From positions 248,001 to 312,000 of the forward strand of contig JANTQA010000033.1 of assembly GCA_027625915.1 (NCBI GenBank): a DNA stretch of 64,000 nt, in the 5' to 3' direction. This DNA is from Anaeramoeba flamelloides. Its lineage: Eukaryota; Metamonada; Anaeramoebidae. The position numbers were made by a program, and so were the translations under genes. This document shows positions 1 through 13,363 of the stretch, in pieces. The notes under the pieces were generated by a model. That model was not told the DNA's origin. It saw only the letters and a list, made by a program, of their open reading frames with translations, and did not search any database. The first letter of the stretch is position 1, and the number at the start of each line of letters is the position of its first letter.

Positions 1-164
1 ACAAACAATGAGTAAATTCTTTATCATTGTTTTTTTTTTAAAAAAAAAATAATTATATTTCAATTGGAGAAGAAAATTTAAAGTTAAAACAATAATTTTA
101 TACAATTTTTATTTTATATTAAAAATAGGTGATTCAACAAAATTACAACATTGTTACTTTTTGA

Positions 165-960
165 TTTTCTTTAATTCAGAAGAATTGTGTAAAATCTTTG
201 ATTTTTCCAGATACATAAGAATTCCAGAAAAGTACTGTTGGGTTTTCTAGAGTTTGTAGTTTATTTGTAAAATCATTAGATTTTAGTTAGGTTTTTTTTT
301 TTGAGTATTCTATTTATTTAGAAAAACAATAGATTTTTGAAATAAAATAGAAAACCTAAAAAAAAAACCTAGAACACTCAATATAATTAACAAATAAACA
401 GAAAACACCAAGAAAATCAAGACACTTAACTGAACTCTACCGAACTCTATTCGTCGGGGTTTCCAGAATTCAAAAGAATAGAAAGAAATTACAAAGATTT
501 TACTCTATTCTTTTAAATTCTGGAAAAGCTAACGGAGGTTTTTTTTTCCTTTGAGAAATAAAACGAAAATTTATTGAAATTTTCGGTTTATTTCTCAAAA
601 TAAAAAAAAAACTAATGAAAGTGCAGTTGAGTGTCTAGCTTTTCTAAAGGTTTTCTGTTTTACTGGTTAAATCTATCGATTTTCCAAATAAACAGAAAAC
701 TCAAGAAAAGCTAACGGCGCTTTTCCTAGGTTTTTCAGAATTCAAAAGAATGGAGTAAAATCTTTGATTTAACTCAATTCTTTTCAATTCTGGAAACTCA
801 AAAAAACCTAACGAAAATCTATTGATTTTACAAATAAACAGAAAACTCAAGAAAACCTAACGTGAAGTGCCTAGGTTTTTATTTCTCAAATTTAAAAAAA
901 CCTAACGGTAAAAAAGAGGAATTTTAAACTTCTCCCTTAAATTACAATAAAAAAAAAATA
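165..960 (+). repeat. Modular hairpin array (copy 1) with tail
   Basis: This is a run of near-palindromic modules in series. Two families are plain: one built on TTTCCAGAATTCAAAAGAAT and its complement, the other on GAAATAAACCGAAAATTT and its complement. A third, based on TTTTCTGTTTTATTTG, is also present. Modules are separated by GTGCCTAG-type and CTAACGG linkers (for example near 535, 705 and 875). The right end (about 900-960) has CCTAACGG, a GAGG/CTTCTCC pair and an A-rich tail, the same layout as other arrays in the window. Confidence 0.75.
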
Positions 961-1879
961 TTTCACTTTTTATCTTTTTGAAAATAATTACTAATAAACC
1001 TTTCCTCAATAGTATTTTTTTCATTGAGATCAAAAAGAATGAGTATATTGCTCATTTTAGCAGTGTTTTCCAAATTTAATTGTGAATTGATCATAAACTG
1101 ATTGATTTGAAATATTTTTGTGAAAACAAAACTAGATCTTTATATAATTTCTTGATTTGGAAACATGAAGATTTTGGTTTGTATTTTCAAGTTGTTTTTT
1201 ATTGTTTGGTTAAGATGAGTTTCAAAAGAATAAAGTTTAGTTTGGTGTGAAAGTTTTAGAGGATCATGAAAAGTAAAAAAAGGATCAAAAAATAAAATAA
1301 AAAAAAAGAAAGCAAAAAAAATTTAAAGTATTCAGTTGTGTTGGTATTTATCTTTATTGGTTTTGCTGTATTTGTCTAAAAGAATTATTTTTTTCTTGTT
1401 TTTAATAAAAGTTGAAATATCGATGAACGATCAAACCTAATTTTAAAAAAAAGAGAATTATTTTTTGACAACCTCCATTTCTTTTTCTTGGTTTTTTTTC
1501 TTTTCCATCTTTGCTTTAAGTGTACCTTTTCGAACAAACTTTAAATTCTTAACATATGGAAGAAACATTCCTTTTTTGGATCTGTTCTTTTGCCTTTTTG
1601 GCTTTTTGATACCATTTCTATGGTGTTTTCTATTTTGGTTGTGGTTTGAGTGGTTTCTTCTTTTGGTCATCTTTTGTTTTTTTGCTTTTAAAAAAGACAA
1701 AAGCAAAAAAGAATAAAAAAAACAAAAGAAATTAAAGCAAAAAAGAGACTTTTAAGAAACAATTTAAAAAAAGAACTCCACAAGCTAAAAAAAAAAACAA
1801 GAAATCTTACATTTTTTAAATTTGTTGATGAAAATGAATTAAAAAAAATAAAAGTTTTTTTGCTTAAGGGTTTAGCAAC
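961..1879. other. Intergenic, AT-rich, no gene seen
   Basis: Only low-complexity Lys- or Phe-rich reading frames occur here (1458-1900, both strands). Their composition follows the base bias and nothing resembles a domain. Confidence 0.5.
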
Positions 1880-3100
1880 TCTTATATATTTTGTCCCCAA
1901 AACTAATAGAGTACTTATTTACACAATGACACAATTAAACTCGGATATAAGAAAACTCATTTATGAACTTTAGAAACATTTCTTATCAGTTTTAAAAGAA
2001 TTCATAATTCAAAATAGTTTTTCTGTAAAAAGAAACAGATCCTTTTTTGTATGTATTTTTGGATCAAAATCAAAATAAAAAAAATTATAAAAACTTTTTC
2101 ATTTCAAGAAATATCACTCTTAATTATTTCTGAGAGTCTGTATGGGCAACTAACCTTGCAAATGTGAACTTATTATAATACAATAAAAATAAACTTAAAT
2201 ATTGATTTTTTTGAAGATTAGAAAAAATTGATTAAACATTTTATTCAAAAATAGATTTATTTAATTTCTTGGAATTTTAAAGATTATATACTTTTTTTTA
2301 TAAAATTATTAAGAGTTTAAACAACAAAAGTTATTTTTTCAATTGAGATATTTGATAATTTTTATTTTATTTTTTATTAGAATTAATTAATTTAAATTGG
2401 TTTTATTTGTTTGAAAATCTTTAAAAAAATTGAGAAATAATTGTAAATTCTATTGATACATTTAATTTTTGTTTTGTTAACAATCCAGTGAAAGAAAAAA
2501 GATTGAGTAATTAATTATTGATTATAAATAATCAAATCAAAAAGTATTTCTTTAGATTATAAGTTGAATTTCCCAGGTTTTAAAAAGGTAGTTTTAGGAT
2601 AATTTTTAACTTGTTTGTATTGTTTTTTTTGTATTTTATTTTTTTGTTAAACAAAGAGAAAAAATTGATTTTAACTTGTTCTTTGAATAAAAAAAATTAA
2701 ATTTTTAAAAGTTTAAAAAAATTATTGTAATTTATTTAAGATTAAACAAATTTCTTTATATTGAATTATTTTCCAACTCTTAGTAGTTTTTTTTTTCAGT
2801 GTATATTTTTTTACACTTCCTTTAAAAAAAAATAAGATTTTTTTCCTCTTCAAATGAAATATTTCTTTTAGAAAGAATTTAAAAAGATGTTAGGGTTAAG
2901 AAATTTTGGAAAAATGTGAAAAATTAATCAAATTTCTTAGAAAAATAAATTTTATCCTTGAAACGTTTACAGTAAGTTTGGTAATTTAATAATCCGATTT
3001 TTACTTTATTTTTATAATCACAAGATACCCTAAAATTTTATTGTTTTTTTTATTATTAAATTTATTTGAAGATTTTTTTGGTTTAGTGTCCCCTTAAGCC
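1880..3100 (+). repeat. 1.2 kb dispersed repeat R1 (copy 1)
   Basis: This is homologous along its length to 44520-45720 (same strand) and to the reverse complement of 61260-62430. A partial inverted copy is at about 15860-16270. Shared landmarks are AATAGAGTA near 1905, a GAAATATCACT block near 2110, a tail of TGTACACTTCC type near 2810, and ATTTTTACTTTATTTTT near 3000. No coding sequence and no clear terminal repeats are visible. Confidence 0.65.
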
Positions 3101-3529
3101 ATAGCTGACAAATGATATTTATTTCTTATATTTCCGATATTTTGTAATATTTCAGAATCAGGACTGATTGATTATTTTGGTATTTATTATAGATTGGAAG
3201 GTATTAAATATATTGAAATAAAGCTATTTTATATTTTCTCAAAATTGAAATTATTCAAAAGATAATGTACTAAAAACTTTAAAATAACTTTAATGTAATT
3301 AATCATAATTTTTTTAAATTACTTGCTAAAAAAAAAAACACACATAAAATATGTAATCTGTTAAATTTGTTTTTTATATGATATTATTATTTTTTTTTCA
3401 ATTTTTTTTGTTAATGTAATTTACTTATATTGGTGTAAATTGTCTTTTGAAAAATTTTTTTATACATTTCTTCGGATTAACATTTAAATACTTTTCTTCT
3501 TTAAGATTTTTTACCTTTTCCAAATTTAC
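3101..3529. other. Intergenic spacer, nothing recognised
   Basis: AT-rich sequence between repeats R1 and R2. I see no gene, RNA or inverted repeat. Confidence 0.4.
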
Positions 3530-4760
3530 CTAGCCCCGTTATTTGCTTGTTGAGGAAGTTTTAAGTGAGGTAAAATGGATAAAAAATCGTTCCCAGAATT
3601 GATAAACCTTTTCACAATTAATCCCTAAACAAACTAAAATAGTCAATGGTGAATCGAAAACAAACTGGTAATGACACTAATTATATTTTAAACTAAACTT
3701 GTTCTGATTTAATCATAAACAAACGTAACTGAAATAATTCAAGCAAACAGAGTCAACTGAAGCTATTTTTTTTGAACTGAATTGATCTTTCAGTACAATC
3801 TATTTATTAGGTAATCGGAATAGTACAATCTGAAGAGTATGTAATTTATCTCAAATGTTGTCTAAACAAGATTTGGGAAACTTGTAAAAAAATAAAATTG
3901 AATAAAAAAATAAACAAATCAACTTTAAAAAAATTCGAAAACCAATTCTTATTCTTTAAAATGAGCACTTTATATTTGTGTTTACTATTGATAAAGTGCG
4001 AAATAAAAACTAAATAAAGAAACAAATTTCATAGAATCTAGAGTTTTACAAATACTTGCATCTCTTTATTAAAACTAATCATGATAACGATTTCGAAATT
4101 TCCACATAGCGGACATAAAAGGAAAAAATCAAAAAACCATTCAACACTTAGGGCAAAAAAAAACTTGATAATTTTTTACTTTTTATTTTTTACTTTCTTT
4201 CATTTCTTTCTTTCACTTTTTTTGTCTTTTTTTAAAAATAATTTTTTTTTCACTTTTTTAAGAAGCGCTATCCTATGAGTTATAATCTTGAATAAATTAT
4301 AGTGAGGATAAAAAATTTCGATACAATTTTAGAGTTTCAGAAAGTGCCGTAGAAGTGTCATAGAGTGCCTAGGTTTTTTTTATAATTAAAGAAATAAACC
4401 GAAAATTTCAAAACTTTTCGGTTTATTTCGAAAAAGTAAAAAAAAACTAACAGCATTTTCCAGAATTCAAAAGAATAAAGAAAAATCGAAGATTTTACTC
4501 AATTCTTTTTAATTCTGGAAAAGTTAACGACTTTTTTTTTAATTTTTGAAATGAATAGAAAATTAAATAAATTTTCTTGGGGTTTAAATTAAAAAAAAAC
4601 CTAATGACAAGTGCCTAGGTTTTTTTTACTTTGAGAAATAAAACCAAAATTAAATAAATTTTTGGTTTATTTCTCAAATTAAAAAAAAACCTAACGGCAA
4701 ACAGGATGTAATTTTGTTGTATCACCTCTCCTCAATAATAATAATAATAATAAAAATTAA
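3530..4760 (+). repeat. Repeat R2 (copy 1) with hairpin array and A-rich tail
   Basis: The body (3530-4335) is related to 33950-34830 and, in its last part, to 63130-63370. The shared lead-in contains TATAATCTTG and then a TTAGAGTTTCAGAAAGTGCC stretch. A hairpin array follows (4340-4700), and then CTAACGGCAAACAGGATG, a CACCTCTCCTCAATAATAAT end and an ATA/A-rich tail. The tail stops about 160 bp past the ABCA stop codon. Confidence 0.68.
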
Positions 4761-4917
4761 ATTCTTTTTTCATTTTTATTCAATTAACAAAAAATCATAA
4801 TAAAAAAAAATTAATGGTAAAATTTGAGATAAGAAATAATAAAAATAAAACAATTTTTTCAACATGTCATTTTTGAAACACACCATCTTGGATATTATTT
4901 TGACAAACTGCTCAGTC

Positions 4918-7900
4918 TTAAAAATATGTACCTTGATAAACTTGGGAATTCTTCGTGATTTCAAGAAAAACTTCCTCTAAAGTAGTTTGGGAAATACCCC
5001 AATCTAAAATACCAACTTTATCCTTTTCTTCTTCCATTATTTGGAAGATATCTGAAAGTACAACATCATCTTTGGGTATTTCATAATTAGTCGTTCCAGC
5101 TAAAGAATTTAATATTGTGGCATTTGGGAACAATCTATTCACAAATTGCTCGACTCTATTTTGGTGTTTTTCATAACAATGGACCATGAACTTAAATCCC
5201 TTTCCTGAACGTAATTTCAATTCTTGTGATTTGCCAATGGTTCTCAACATCCCATTTGCCATAATACCAATTCGGTCACATAACGAATCTGCTTCTTCCA
5301 TTGAATGTGTTGTTAAAATGATTGATCGATCTTTTCGAGCTTTTCTAATTACATTCCAAACTTGTCGTTTACTTGCAGGATCTAAACCGGTTGTAGGTTC
5401 GTCAAGGAAAATAACCTATTGAGAAATTTGTATATTTAAAAATATAATTTATTATAAAAAAAAAAATTAAATATTAAATCAATAAATAAAGTTTTGAGAG
5501 AAAAATTAAATAATAAATAAATTATCAAAGAAAAAAACAAAATAAAGAAAAAGAAGAAAACAAAATAATGAAATAGAAAATAATAATAGTAAAGAGATAA
5601 AATTGAAAGATCAAAAAAGAGAGAAAAAAAAGAAAAAATTCCGAAGAAAAAAGAAAAACCAAAGATCAAAAAAGAGAAAAAAAAAAAAGAAAAACCAAAA
5701 AAAAAATAAAAACCAAAGAAAAAATAAAAACCTAAGAAAAAAGAAAAACTAAAAAAAAAAAAAAGAAAATAGCAAACTTTTGGATTTGTGATTAAAGCAC
5801 AAGCAACAGAGATTCTTCTTTTCATACCACCAGAATATTCTTTAATTAATTTTGTTCTATCGCTATACAATCCCACTTGTTTTAAAATTTCGTCTACCCT
5901 ATTTTTTAAATCCTCATCTTTATAACCATGCATTCTAGCATAAAATTCAAGAGTTTCTTCACCTGATTGGTCGTCCCATAGGATATCATGTTGAGGGCAC
6001 ACAGACATTATTGAGTGGATTCCACTCATTTGATCTGGTATATCTAATCCCCAAATTTGAGCTCTACCGGTAGTTTGTTTGATGAGACCAGACAAAATAT
6101 TTACTGTTGTTGTTTTACCAGCGCCATTGGGACCTAAAATGCCAAAGCATTCATTTAATTTGATTCCGAAGGTTAAGCAGTCCACTGCTGTAACATCTAG
6201 GTTGCCGTCTTGTCCTTTATAAATTTTAGATAAATTACAAATTTTTATTGGATCATCGGAATTTATTACTCTAACACGTTCTTGTTGAACGTCCTGTGGG
6301 ATATTAAATCCTCTAGGATCGTTTCCAAGTATCCAATCATTATTCTTACTATTTTTATCTTTCTCATTCTTATTATTTTCTTCATTATCATTATCATTAT
6401 CATTACTTTCTTCACTTTTTTCGTTTTCGTCATTATCATCTGAAGAATTACTTGCGTTCAAGTTTTTTGTTTCAAGATCAATATTTTCAAAATCATTGCC
6501 AAATCGATTTGTTAATTTATTTATTTTTTTCTTCCTTGAATTAAAATGATATCTGGAACGTTTGTTATTTTTCTTAGAATTTTTCTTTTTTTTAAAGCAA
6601 TTCAAAAAAAAGAAAGGATTTCTGTGAGAACTCAAATCAGAAAAAATTGTTCTAATATAGGATGCCAGGATTAAATAAATTACTGAATCCAATAAGAGCA
6701 TTAAATAAACAACATAGAGACTTTTCATACCATCGCCATAAATATCGGATAGCTCCAAGCCTGGCTCACCAATGCCGCCATGGTCTGATAAAATTTTGTT
6801 CCCATTGTATAGTGCAATTGAAGGTATTAATTGCGCCCAAAAAATATCTAATCCAGATTTATTGATTAAAACTTCTTCCCACAAAATGGAGGTGCTGATC
6901 CCTATAATGATGACCAAAAAGTAACCAACGACCGAAGCAGTTCTAACCCTTTTAAAAAAGGAAGCCAAAAAAAATGAAAATGATACCATCGCGAATCCCC
7001 AGCAAAAAAATAATAAGAAATGTGTCATAAATAAATTTTGGGTGAAATATCGGAACTGTAATGCATAGCCTGCAATATAAAACAGAATTATTAAAAAAAA
7101 GTATAAACAATAATTAAATATGAAATTGACAATCCAATATATCTTCATTTTCAACCCAAACATTATCATAATGTCAATTAATTTATGCTCCTTTTCATAA
7201 ACAATGATAATTAAAAACACGGGCAGCAAAAAATGTAATAAAAATGTAAAATAAAAAGGCTGCACAATGGCGACAATATCAACTTGATTAACACCCTGCA
7301 AGGTTGGAAAATTTTTTAATCCTATTCTAATATCTGGCCCTGTCAGGTTGTAACCATAATTATTTTGGAGATTGTGCGATTTTCCTGAATCCATCCATAA
7401 TTTATTAAAGCTTGAACGGTGGATTAAATTGATCATTGTTGGTAAAAACATTGTTTGCCCCCTTTCACTAGTTCTTCTTGTTAGCCCAGGCATCATATTA
7501 TAACTACTCGAATTATAAAAAGCCACAAACGACAGCTCATTAGTTTGCGGACTTGCAGTCAAATTATGCTTAATGATTTCATAAGCACCATTCGAGTAAA
7601 ATGGTGTGCTGTTATATGAATTATATAATAATTCATTCATTGCCTTTTCAGACACTATCGGATATAAATACGGCTTGATTGTCCGCTTTTTCGTTACGGG
7701 CCATCTGTATGCTACTTCTATATTTAAAAATCTTGTTTGAAAATCAAGGTAAAAGGACAGTGTGTTCGATTTCCCATAAAATGGGATATATTGACTTATA
7801 ATTGAACTATATGATTTTTTTTTTTTTTTTTTAATTTTTTGAAGGAATTTAAGATTTATTTTTAATTACGAGAATTATTGTTTTTTTGTTTTATTATTTG

Positions 7901-10900
7901 TTTCAACAATTTTAAGTTTTATTAGTGGAAATACTCTTTTGTTTAAGCTATTTTTTCAAAAAATCAACCCAAATTTATTTTATTTTATGGTATCAACTTT
8001 TTTCGAAAATAACTTGTTAAATATCCAAAAATGGTATTATTCATTATAAATCGATTCGAAATAATAATTCAATTTGTTTCTTAGTATTGTATTACTTTAA
8101 TAAAATATACTAAATTATATTATCTCGATTTTATATCATAATATTTTCATAAGTGTTAAAATTGATGGATATTTTTTTTTCTTTTTGATCATCAACCCCA
8201 ATTTCATAAGAGGTTTCATATTGACAAAATATCCAATAGAATGGAAAAAATATCTGTATTTTCTTGTTTAAAAAATCATTTGTATTCTTCCTATATTAAA
8301 TTTTTTATTGAAATTGGCTGTGCATTGTTTTCTCCAAAAAAAGTGTAATTATTTTTTTTTTTTTCCATTCTTCCGGAATCTTATGATAAACTTTTTGGAA
8401 ATAGAAACAATTAATATTGATTCAATTCAGTATTAATTCCCTTCTTAATTTCTATATTGTCAAATGCAAATAGAAATACTTGGAAAGAAAGTATTATTTT
8501 AAATATTAAGAAAAAATAATAACCAACTTTTTTGGAATTAACTCATTAATTATCCCAAATTTCAAATTAAATTGATAATTATCAATAAGAAAAAAAAAAG
8601 TGAATTTAATATGAATAATATTTAAACCTAAGATTCAGAACTATGTTTCAAATTGAAAATTAGTATATTGTGTTCTTTGGACTCTGATCAGTATTTAGGG
8701 GATGATAATTTTCACAAATTTTTCTTCAGTTAGATCTTAGAAGGAAAAAATGAAAAAGAAAGATTGGAAAAAATCAGCTTTTTACGAAAATTTTACTTTT
8801 AGAACAAAATTTAAAACCCTGAAACACTGTATAGAATTTGATATGTTTTTTTTTTTTTTTTCGTTTAAGGAAGAAAATTATCGGGATTTAATATTTGTTG
8901 TAAAAGTTCCAAATGTAGGAAATTGGTACTTTTTGATGAATAATCCTTTGTTATTTTCCAACCAAGATAAATTTGGAAAAAGAAAACACGGTGCTGGGTT
9001 TGGTTTGAGATTGTATTGAATCCATCAAAATTCCAATTTCCGAAAAAGAGTATTTTTTTTTTTCTTTCAATTCACTATTATGAAAAAATATAATTAAAAA
9101 AAATAAATTTGACAAAACTATTACTTTCCTTTACCTTTCATCCTTAATAATACACTTTATTCGCAATATAATCAAAATTCTAAAACTTCAAATTCTTGAG
9201 GCTATTTTATTTATTGTTATTAATATAATCACCTTTTTTTAAAAATCTCTAGTCGAGAAAAAAAGGTCTATTTTTTTTTTTTTTTTTTTTTTTTGGGATA
9301 ATAAGTTCCCAAAGAAACGGAAGAATGAGTTTTTGTTTAATTCAACTTGGGGATATTTACTTTGATAGATAATAATAATAGTTTCGAAAATGTTTTCATC
9401 TAATAAAACCGAAATAGAGAAAAAAAATTCCTGATGATAATTATTTCGTGAAATAGGTTTTCCAGAATTTAAAAGAATTGGGTTAAATCTTTGGCTTTGC
9501 TTATTTCTTTTGAATTTTGGAAAACCTAACGGAGTTTTTTTTTTTACTTTTTGAAATAAACCAAAAATTTCTTTAATTTTCTATTTATTACAAAAATTAA
9601 AAAAAAACTAACGAAATTCTCCGTCAAGTGCCTAGCTTTTCCAAGATTTAAAAGAATCGAGTTAAATCTTTGGTTTTTCTCCATTCTTTTAAATTTTGGA
9701 AAGGCTAACGGCGGTTTTTTTTACTTTTTGGAATAAACCGAAAATTTATTAAATTTTCTGTTCATTTCAAAAATTAAAAACATCCTAACGGAAAATCAAA
9801 AAAAAAATAGATTTTTTTCAATTTAAATCAATAAATAATTCTTTATTAGTCAAAATAATTGATTACTCATGTGAAAGATATTTATCAGATTCAAAATACT
9901 TTTAAAATATATTTCTATAACCGCTTAACTGTGAAAAAAAAATTTACATATTTTTACTATTAAATTCGAAAAAAAATCTTTATAGAACCTGGAAAATTTG
10001 ATTTTCCAACTTAAATTGTAAAATATCTTGAAAAATAATTTTTGATCATAGATTTTTCATTAACCAACAGTGTTTATTCTAAGTGAAGTTATCAAAAAGT
10101 GAAAAATTATGTAATGTTTAATTTTTTTTTTGAAAATTTTTTCATGATCTTATTGAAAAAGTTTTTTTTTTATATTTACATAAAAAAACTGACTAATTTT
10201 TACATGTTTATTTTCATTTGATCTTTACAGGCAAAATCCCCACAAAAGCTTTTCCACACAACTTGCAACAATGTGTCTTGATATTAACAATTAATTTTTG
10301 AGAGAAACAAGACAACAAAAAATAAATACCATATGAAAATAAAAAAGATGCTTTGTATGTTTGGAAGGATTCTTTCTGCTCAAAATATCAAATAAAGTAA
10401 ATACCATTCCCAAAAGCATTGTTGTGAGATTCAATTTTTGAAAAAACAAAAAGAATCAACTAAAATCAAAAAAATTAAGAGAAAACCATAACTCTTATAT
10501 CTGAATTAATCTGATTTATTGAGACAATATACAAATCTATGTAACTCAACGATCAAAAATCATATACAAAATGTGATCTTTTAAAGTTTGGGTTGTTTAT
10601 TGAAAATGTTTGAAATGATCATCATTTTTTCAAGTTCGAAAATCTTGGTTATTTTTATTTTTCATTTTTACTTTTCTTAGTAAGGTTTTTTGAGTTTACA
10701 TATCTCAAATTTTTTTCTAAATTTTTCTTTTATTAAATTACAAAAAATGAGGATCTGGATCCTAATTGGAGAATATTTTGAAGATCCTGAGTTCTGATTT
10801 TAAATGATATTAGATCAAAAGGTGTTGAGATTATTTGATAAATCCGAAAAATGGTCATTAAAGTCAATCTACAAAAATACACAACACCCTTTTCACTATT

Positions 10901-13363
10901 TTTTTAATATTACATTTTCCATATATAGCTTTTGAGATTAAAAATTTCTTCACAAAAATCGTATCGAAGATCTTTTTTTAATACCTGTAAAACCATTTCT
11001 ATCTCTACAAGCATAGAAACAAAACATTTTGAATATTTACCAATCTTAATTTTTTTTGATAATTAAATATACTTTAATAAAATGAATCAATAGAAATAGG
11101 AAAATATATATTGTTATCGTGATAATTTTTTCTTGTGTCAATACAATTAAAAGAATGATTTCTACTAGTCGTTAATGATTAAAATAGCAGAAAAGTGGAA
11201 TCTTTTTGTGGGGAAATTATTACGTGATTTTGGCCAATGTGGGTTTTTACTTAAAAAAAAAAAATCCTGAAATATGGCTCTAAAAAATAATTGGTAACAT
11301 GTTATAAACGTGTTGTAAAGGTCTTCTAAATGTTTAAAATGTTATAAAATTTCAATAAAATTTAATCAAAGAATAAACAATAAAATTAACTGGAAGTCGG
11401 AGAGTTTAAACCTTCTTAAAAAGGAAATTTATAATTATAATTATAATGAGTTGTTGAATTCTATCAGTTGGAAGGTACAAAAAATATTTCGCAATTATTA
11501 AAAACCAAAAAAAATTTATTTATTAATCAAAGATATTTAAGTTATCCATCAAGTTCAACAATTCTAAAATTCAGAACATTTACCAACTGCTTAAATAGAT
11601 ATTATTATGTAATAAATAAAAATTCAAATAAATTTTGTCCTTTATGTTTAAAATATGAACATAAGGAAATAATAGAAAATATTGATCACTTTTTATGGGT
11701 ATGTCCTTCCTATAAAAAAAGATAGATTAATTTTTCTGAAAAAGTTAAAAGAATTAAATTTTAATGAAATAATTTTTAAATTATGATAGCTTAAAATTAT
11801 TTTCGTTAATTAATAATCGTGAAATCTATGATTTTACGCTTAAATTTCTGAAAGGGAATTTAAGTAAAAGGGCACTTAGAGTGTAATCTACACTTCCTCC
11901 TCAATAAAAAAATAAAAAATGTTATAAAATTTCATAACAACAACTTTTATAACATTTATGTTTGTTATAAAATGTAATATAAAATTTGTAACATGTTAAA
12001 AGCTTTTTATGAGAATATTTTTTCAAAAAATATTGAAAAAATCATCTTATAAAAGGGAATTTTGCCGAGATGCAAATGTTATATAGATGCTTTCAAAAAA
12101 TTTTTTTTATTCGGGTTGTTTTCAACAAATCTGGGTGACAGGTTTTCAAAGGGTGTTAATCAAATGAATCCTAAGAATCAATCAAACAAAATGATCAACA
12201 CCTTTGAAAATTTTTAGAATTTACTTTTTGCAAACAGCTGGACCCTCTTTACTGTGAAAAAGAAATTTTCAGAATTAAATTTTGATCCCAAAGTTCAATC
12301 AGGAAAGTTTGATATTAATCTCTATAAATATCATTTTTAATTTGATTTTGAAATGATCTTTTGGGGTTTTTTCAAATAATTATTTGAGAAAGTTTTTGGG
12401 AAATTGTAATAAAAATTTTCATTTCTTAAGGTGTAAATACAGTATAATTCCTCAATTTTATTACACTCAATAAATTCTTTATCAAAGTACAAAGCTTTTC
12501 AAATTTGTAACTGTGAGAAAATGGATCCTAGTAGGAATAATTTTGAAAAGAAATCAGTTATTTGAAATTTTGGAAGATCGTCCATTGAATTTATACTATG
12601 TTTACCAAATGATTAACTTTTTGTTTCAGATGTATTGCCAATTAGTCACTTGAATTTATCTTGATCGATTATCGAAACAGAATTTGTGTAAAAGTTTGAG
12701 GGTGTTGGGAGCGGCAATTATCACAATATCAAAAAAAGAATAATGAAAAAGGTTTTTTTTTTTAAAAAAAACATTTTTGTGAAAGGTTGTTTGTGAAAAT
12801 GGAGAATATCGATTTTTCAATTAGATTGTAAAAGTTTCTGTGGGTTCTTTTTTAAACTTCTTATTGTCTTTGAAACAAAAGAATAACAATTCTTTTATTT
12901 TTTGGGGGTTATTTTAAGTTGAATTTTTTTTTGTAGAATTTTTTTTGTAATTTTTTTTTTTTTTTTGAGAAAAAACAAATATGACTTACTCATATTCAAA
13001 GCTTTTTGGTGTTGGGTTATCGTTTCTGTCTTGATTTAAATACTTATTTACAAGTAATTGCATTAAAAAGATTAACAAGACAACAATTACTGCAACAAAA
13101 GCCTGGCAAAAATTTGATTTTGTAGCCCTTTTCTGTAGACGCAAATTCTTTTTAAATAAAGCAACAAATTGATCATTTGTCTTGAGTGGCTTCAAATTTA
13201 ATTCTGGTAATTTGGGGTTTGAAGACTTATCCGTTTCTTTCTTTTGTTTTAATACTCGGTTTTGGTTAAGGATTGTTGTGATTCTTGGATTAAAATCAAC
13301 ATAAACACTACTTGAAGAACTTGAACTACTCTCCTCGCTTAAAGACAAACCATCAGATAACAT
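4918..13363 (-). CDS. ABCA-family half ABC transporter (3 exons)
   Basis: Exons on the minus strand are 13363-12990, 7806-5778 and 5415-4918, totalling 966 codons plus stop with phases agreeing (phase 2, then 0). Exon 1 starts at ATG 13363 and holds a Ser-rich leader, then LFKKNLRLQKR and a membrane segment (about residues 85-105), the usual ABCA amino end. Exon 2 has a large loop, the YEKEHKL motif typical of ABCA proteins, five or six further membrane segments, an Asn/Asp/Lys-rich linker, Walker A GPNGAGKTT (about residue 680) and signature SGGMKR. Exon 3 supplies Walker B (VIFLDEP, residues 802-808) and the switch His (TTHSMEEAD). Donor 1 is GTAAGT at 12989; donor 2 is GTTTGC at 5777. Acceptor 1 (AG at 7808-7807) is A-rich rather than pyrimidine-rich; AG 12 nt downstream would keep the frame too. 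The family moves lipids or other substrates across membranes; this substrate is unknown. Length fits a half transporter, which would dimerise. All ATP-binding residues are present. Confidence 0.9.
9020..10160 (+). repeat. Repeat R5 (copy 1) hosting a four-module hairpin array (9440-9800)
   Basis: The flanks (9097-9275 and 9800-10150) are clearly homologous to 14933-15130 and 15480-15840. The array lies between them at the same place in both copies, but has two A-type and two B-type palindromes here against one of each there. Linkers CTAACGG (about 9528 and 9707) and GTCAAGTGCCTAG (about 9622) are present. Confidence 0.7.
11355..11918 (+). mobile_element. 5'-truncated LINE fragment (copy 1), RT carboxy-terminal region
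   Basis: An open stretch at 11468-11725 encodes [14 protein letters not shown] followed by [12 protein letters not shown], a C-x2-C-x13-H-x4-C motif as found after the reverse transcriptase domain of many LINEs. The element ends in a small hairpin (GTGTAATCTACAC), then CTTCCTCCTCAATAAAAA and an A-rich tail. The 16 bases ATGTTATAAAATTTCA occur just before it (11339-11354) and straight after the tail (11919-11934), which is a target-site duplication. It is homologous to the copies at 37700-38125 and 43163-44165 on the other strand. It is a dead 3' fragment. Confidence 0.88.

Larger units (their letters stand above)
7807..12989 (-). other. Giant first intron of the ABCA gene (5.2 kb)
   Basis: Donor GTAAGT at 12989, acceptor AG at 7808-7807. 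It contains repeat R5 with a hairpin array (9020-10160) and a truncated LINE (11355-11918). I recognise nothing else in 7807-9019, 10161-11336 or 11935-12989. A short reading frame at 8750-9019 (plus) has no recognisable features. A T-run at about 7815-7832 lies just inside the acceptor. Confidence 0.75.

Noticed and set aside
165-960. CRISPR-like array
   Set aside because: The modules are palindromes of several types with no unique spacers of constant length, and the genome is eukaryotic.
1458-1900. Short Lys- and Phe-rich open frames on both strands
   Set aside because: Their composition follows local A- and T-runs, they overlap on both strands, and nothing conserved is seen.
5436-7806. 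ABCA gene as an N-terminally truncated pseudogene
   Set aside because: The main exon has no ATG at its start, but the missing amino end lies 5.2 kb upstream (13363-12990) and joins in phase with a GTAAGT donor, giving a full half transporter.
8750-9019. 89-codon plus-strand open stretch as a gene inside the ABCA intron
   Set aside because: No family resemblance, an internal Phe run and no splice partners, so it is probably chance.
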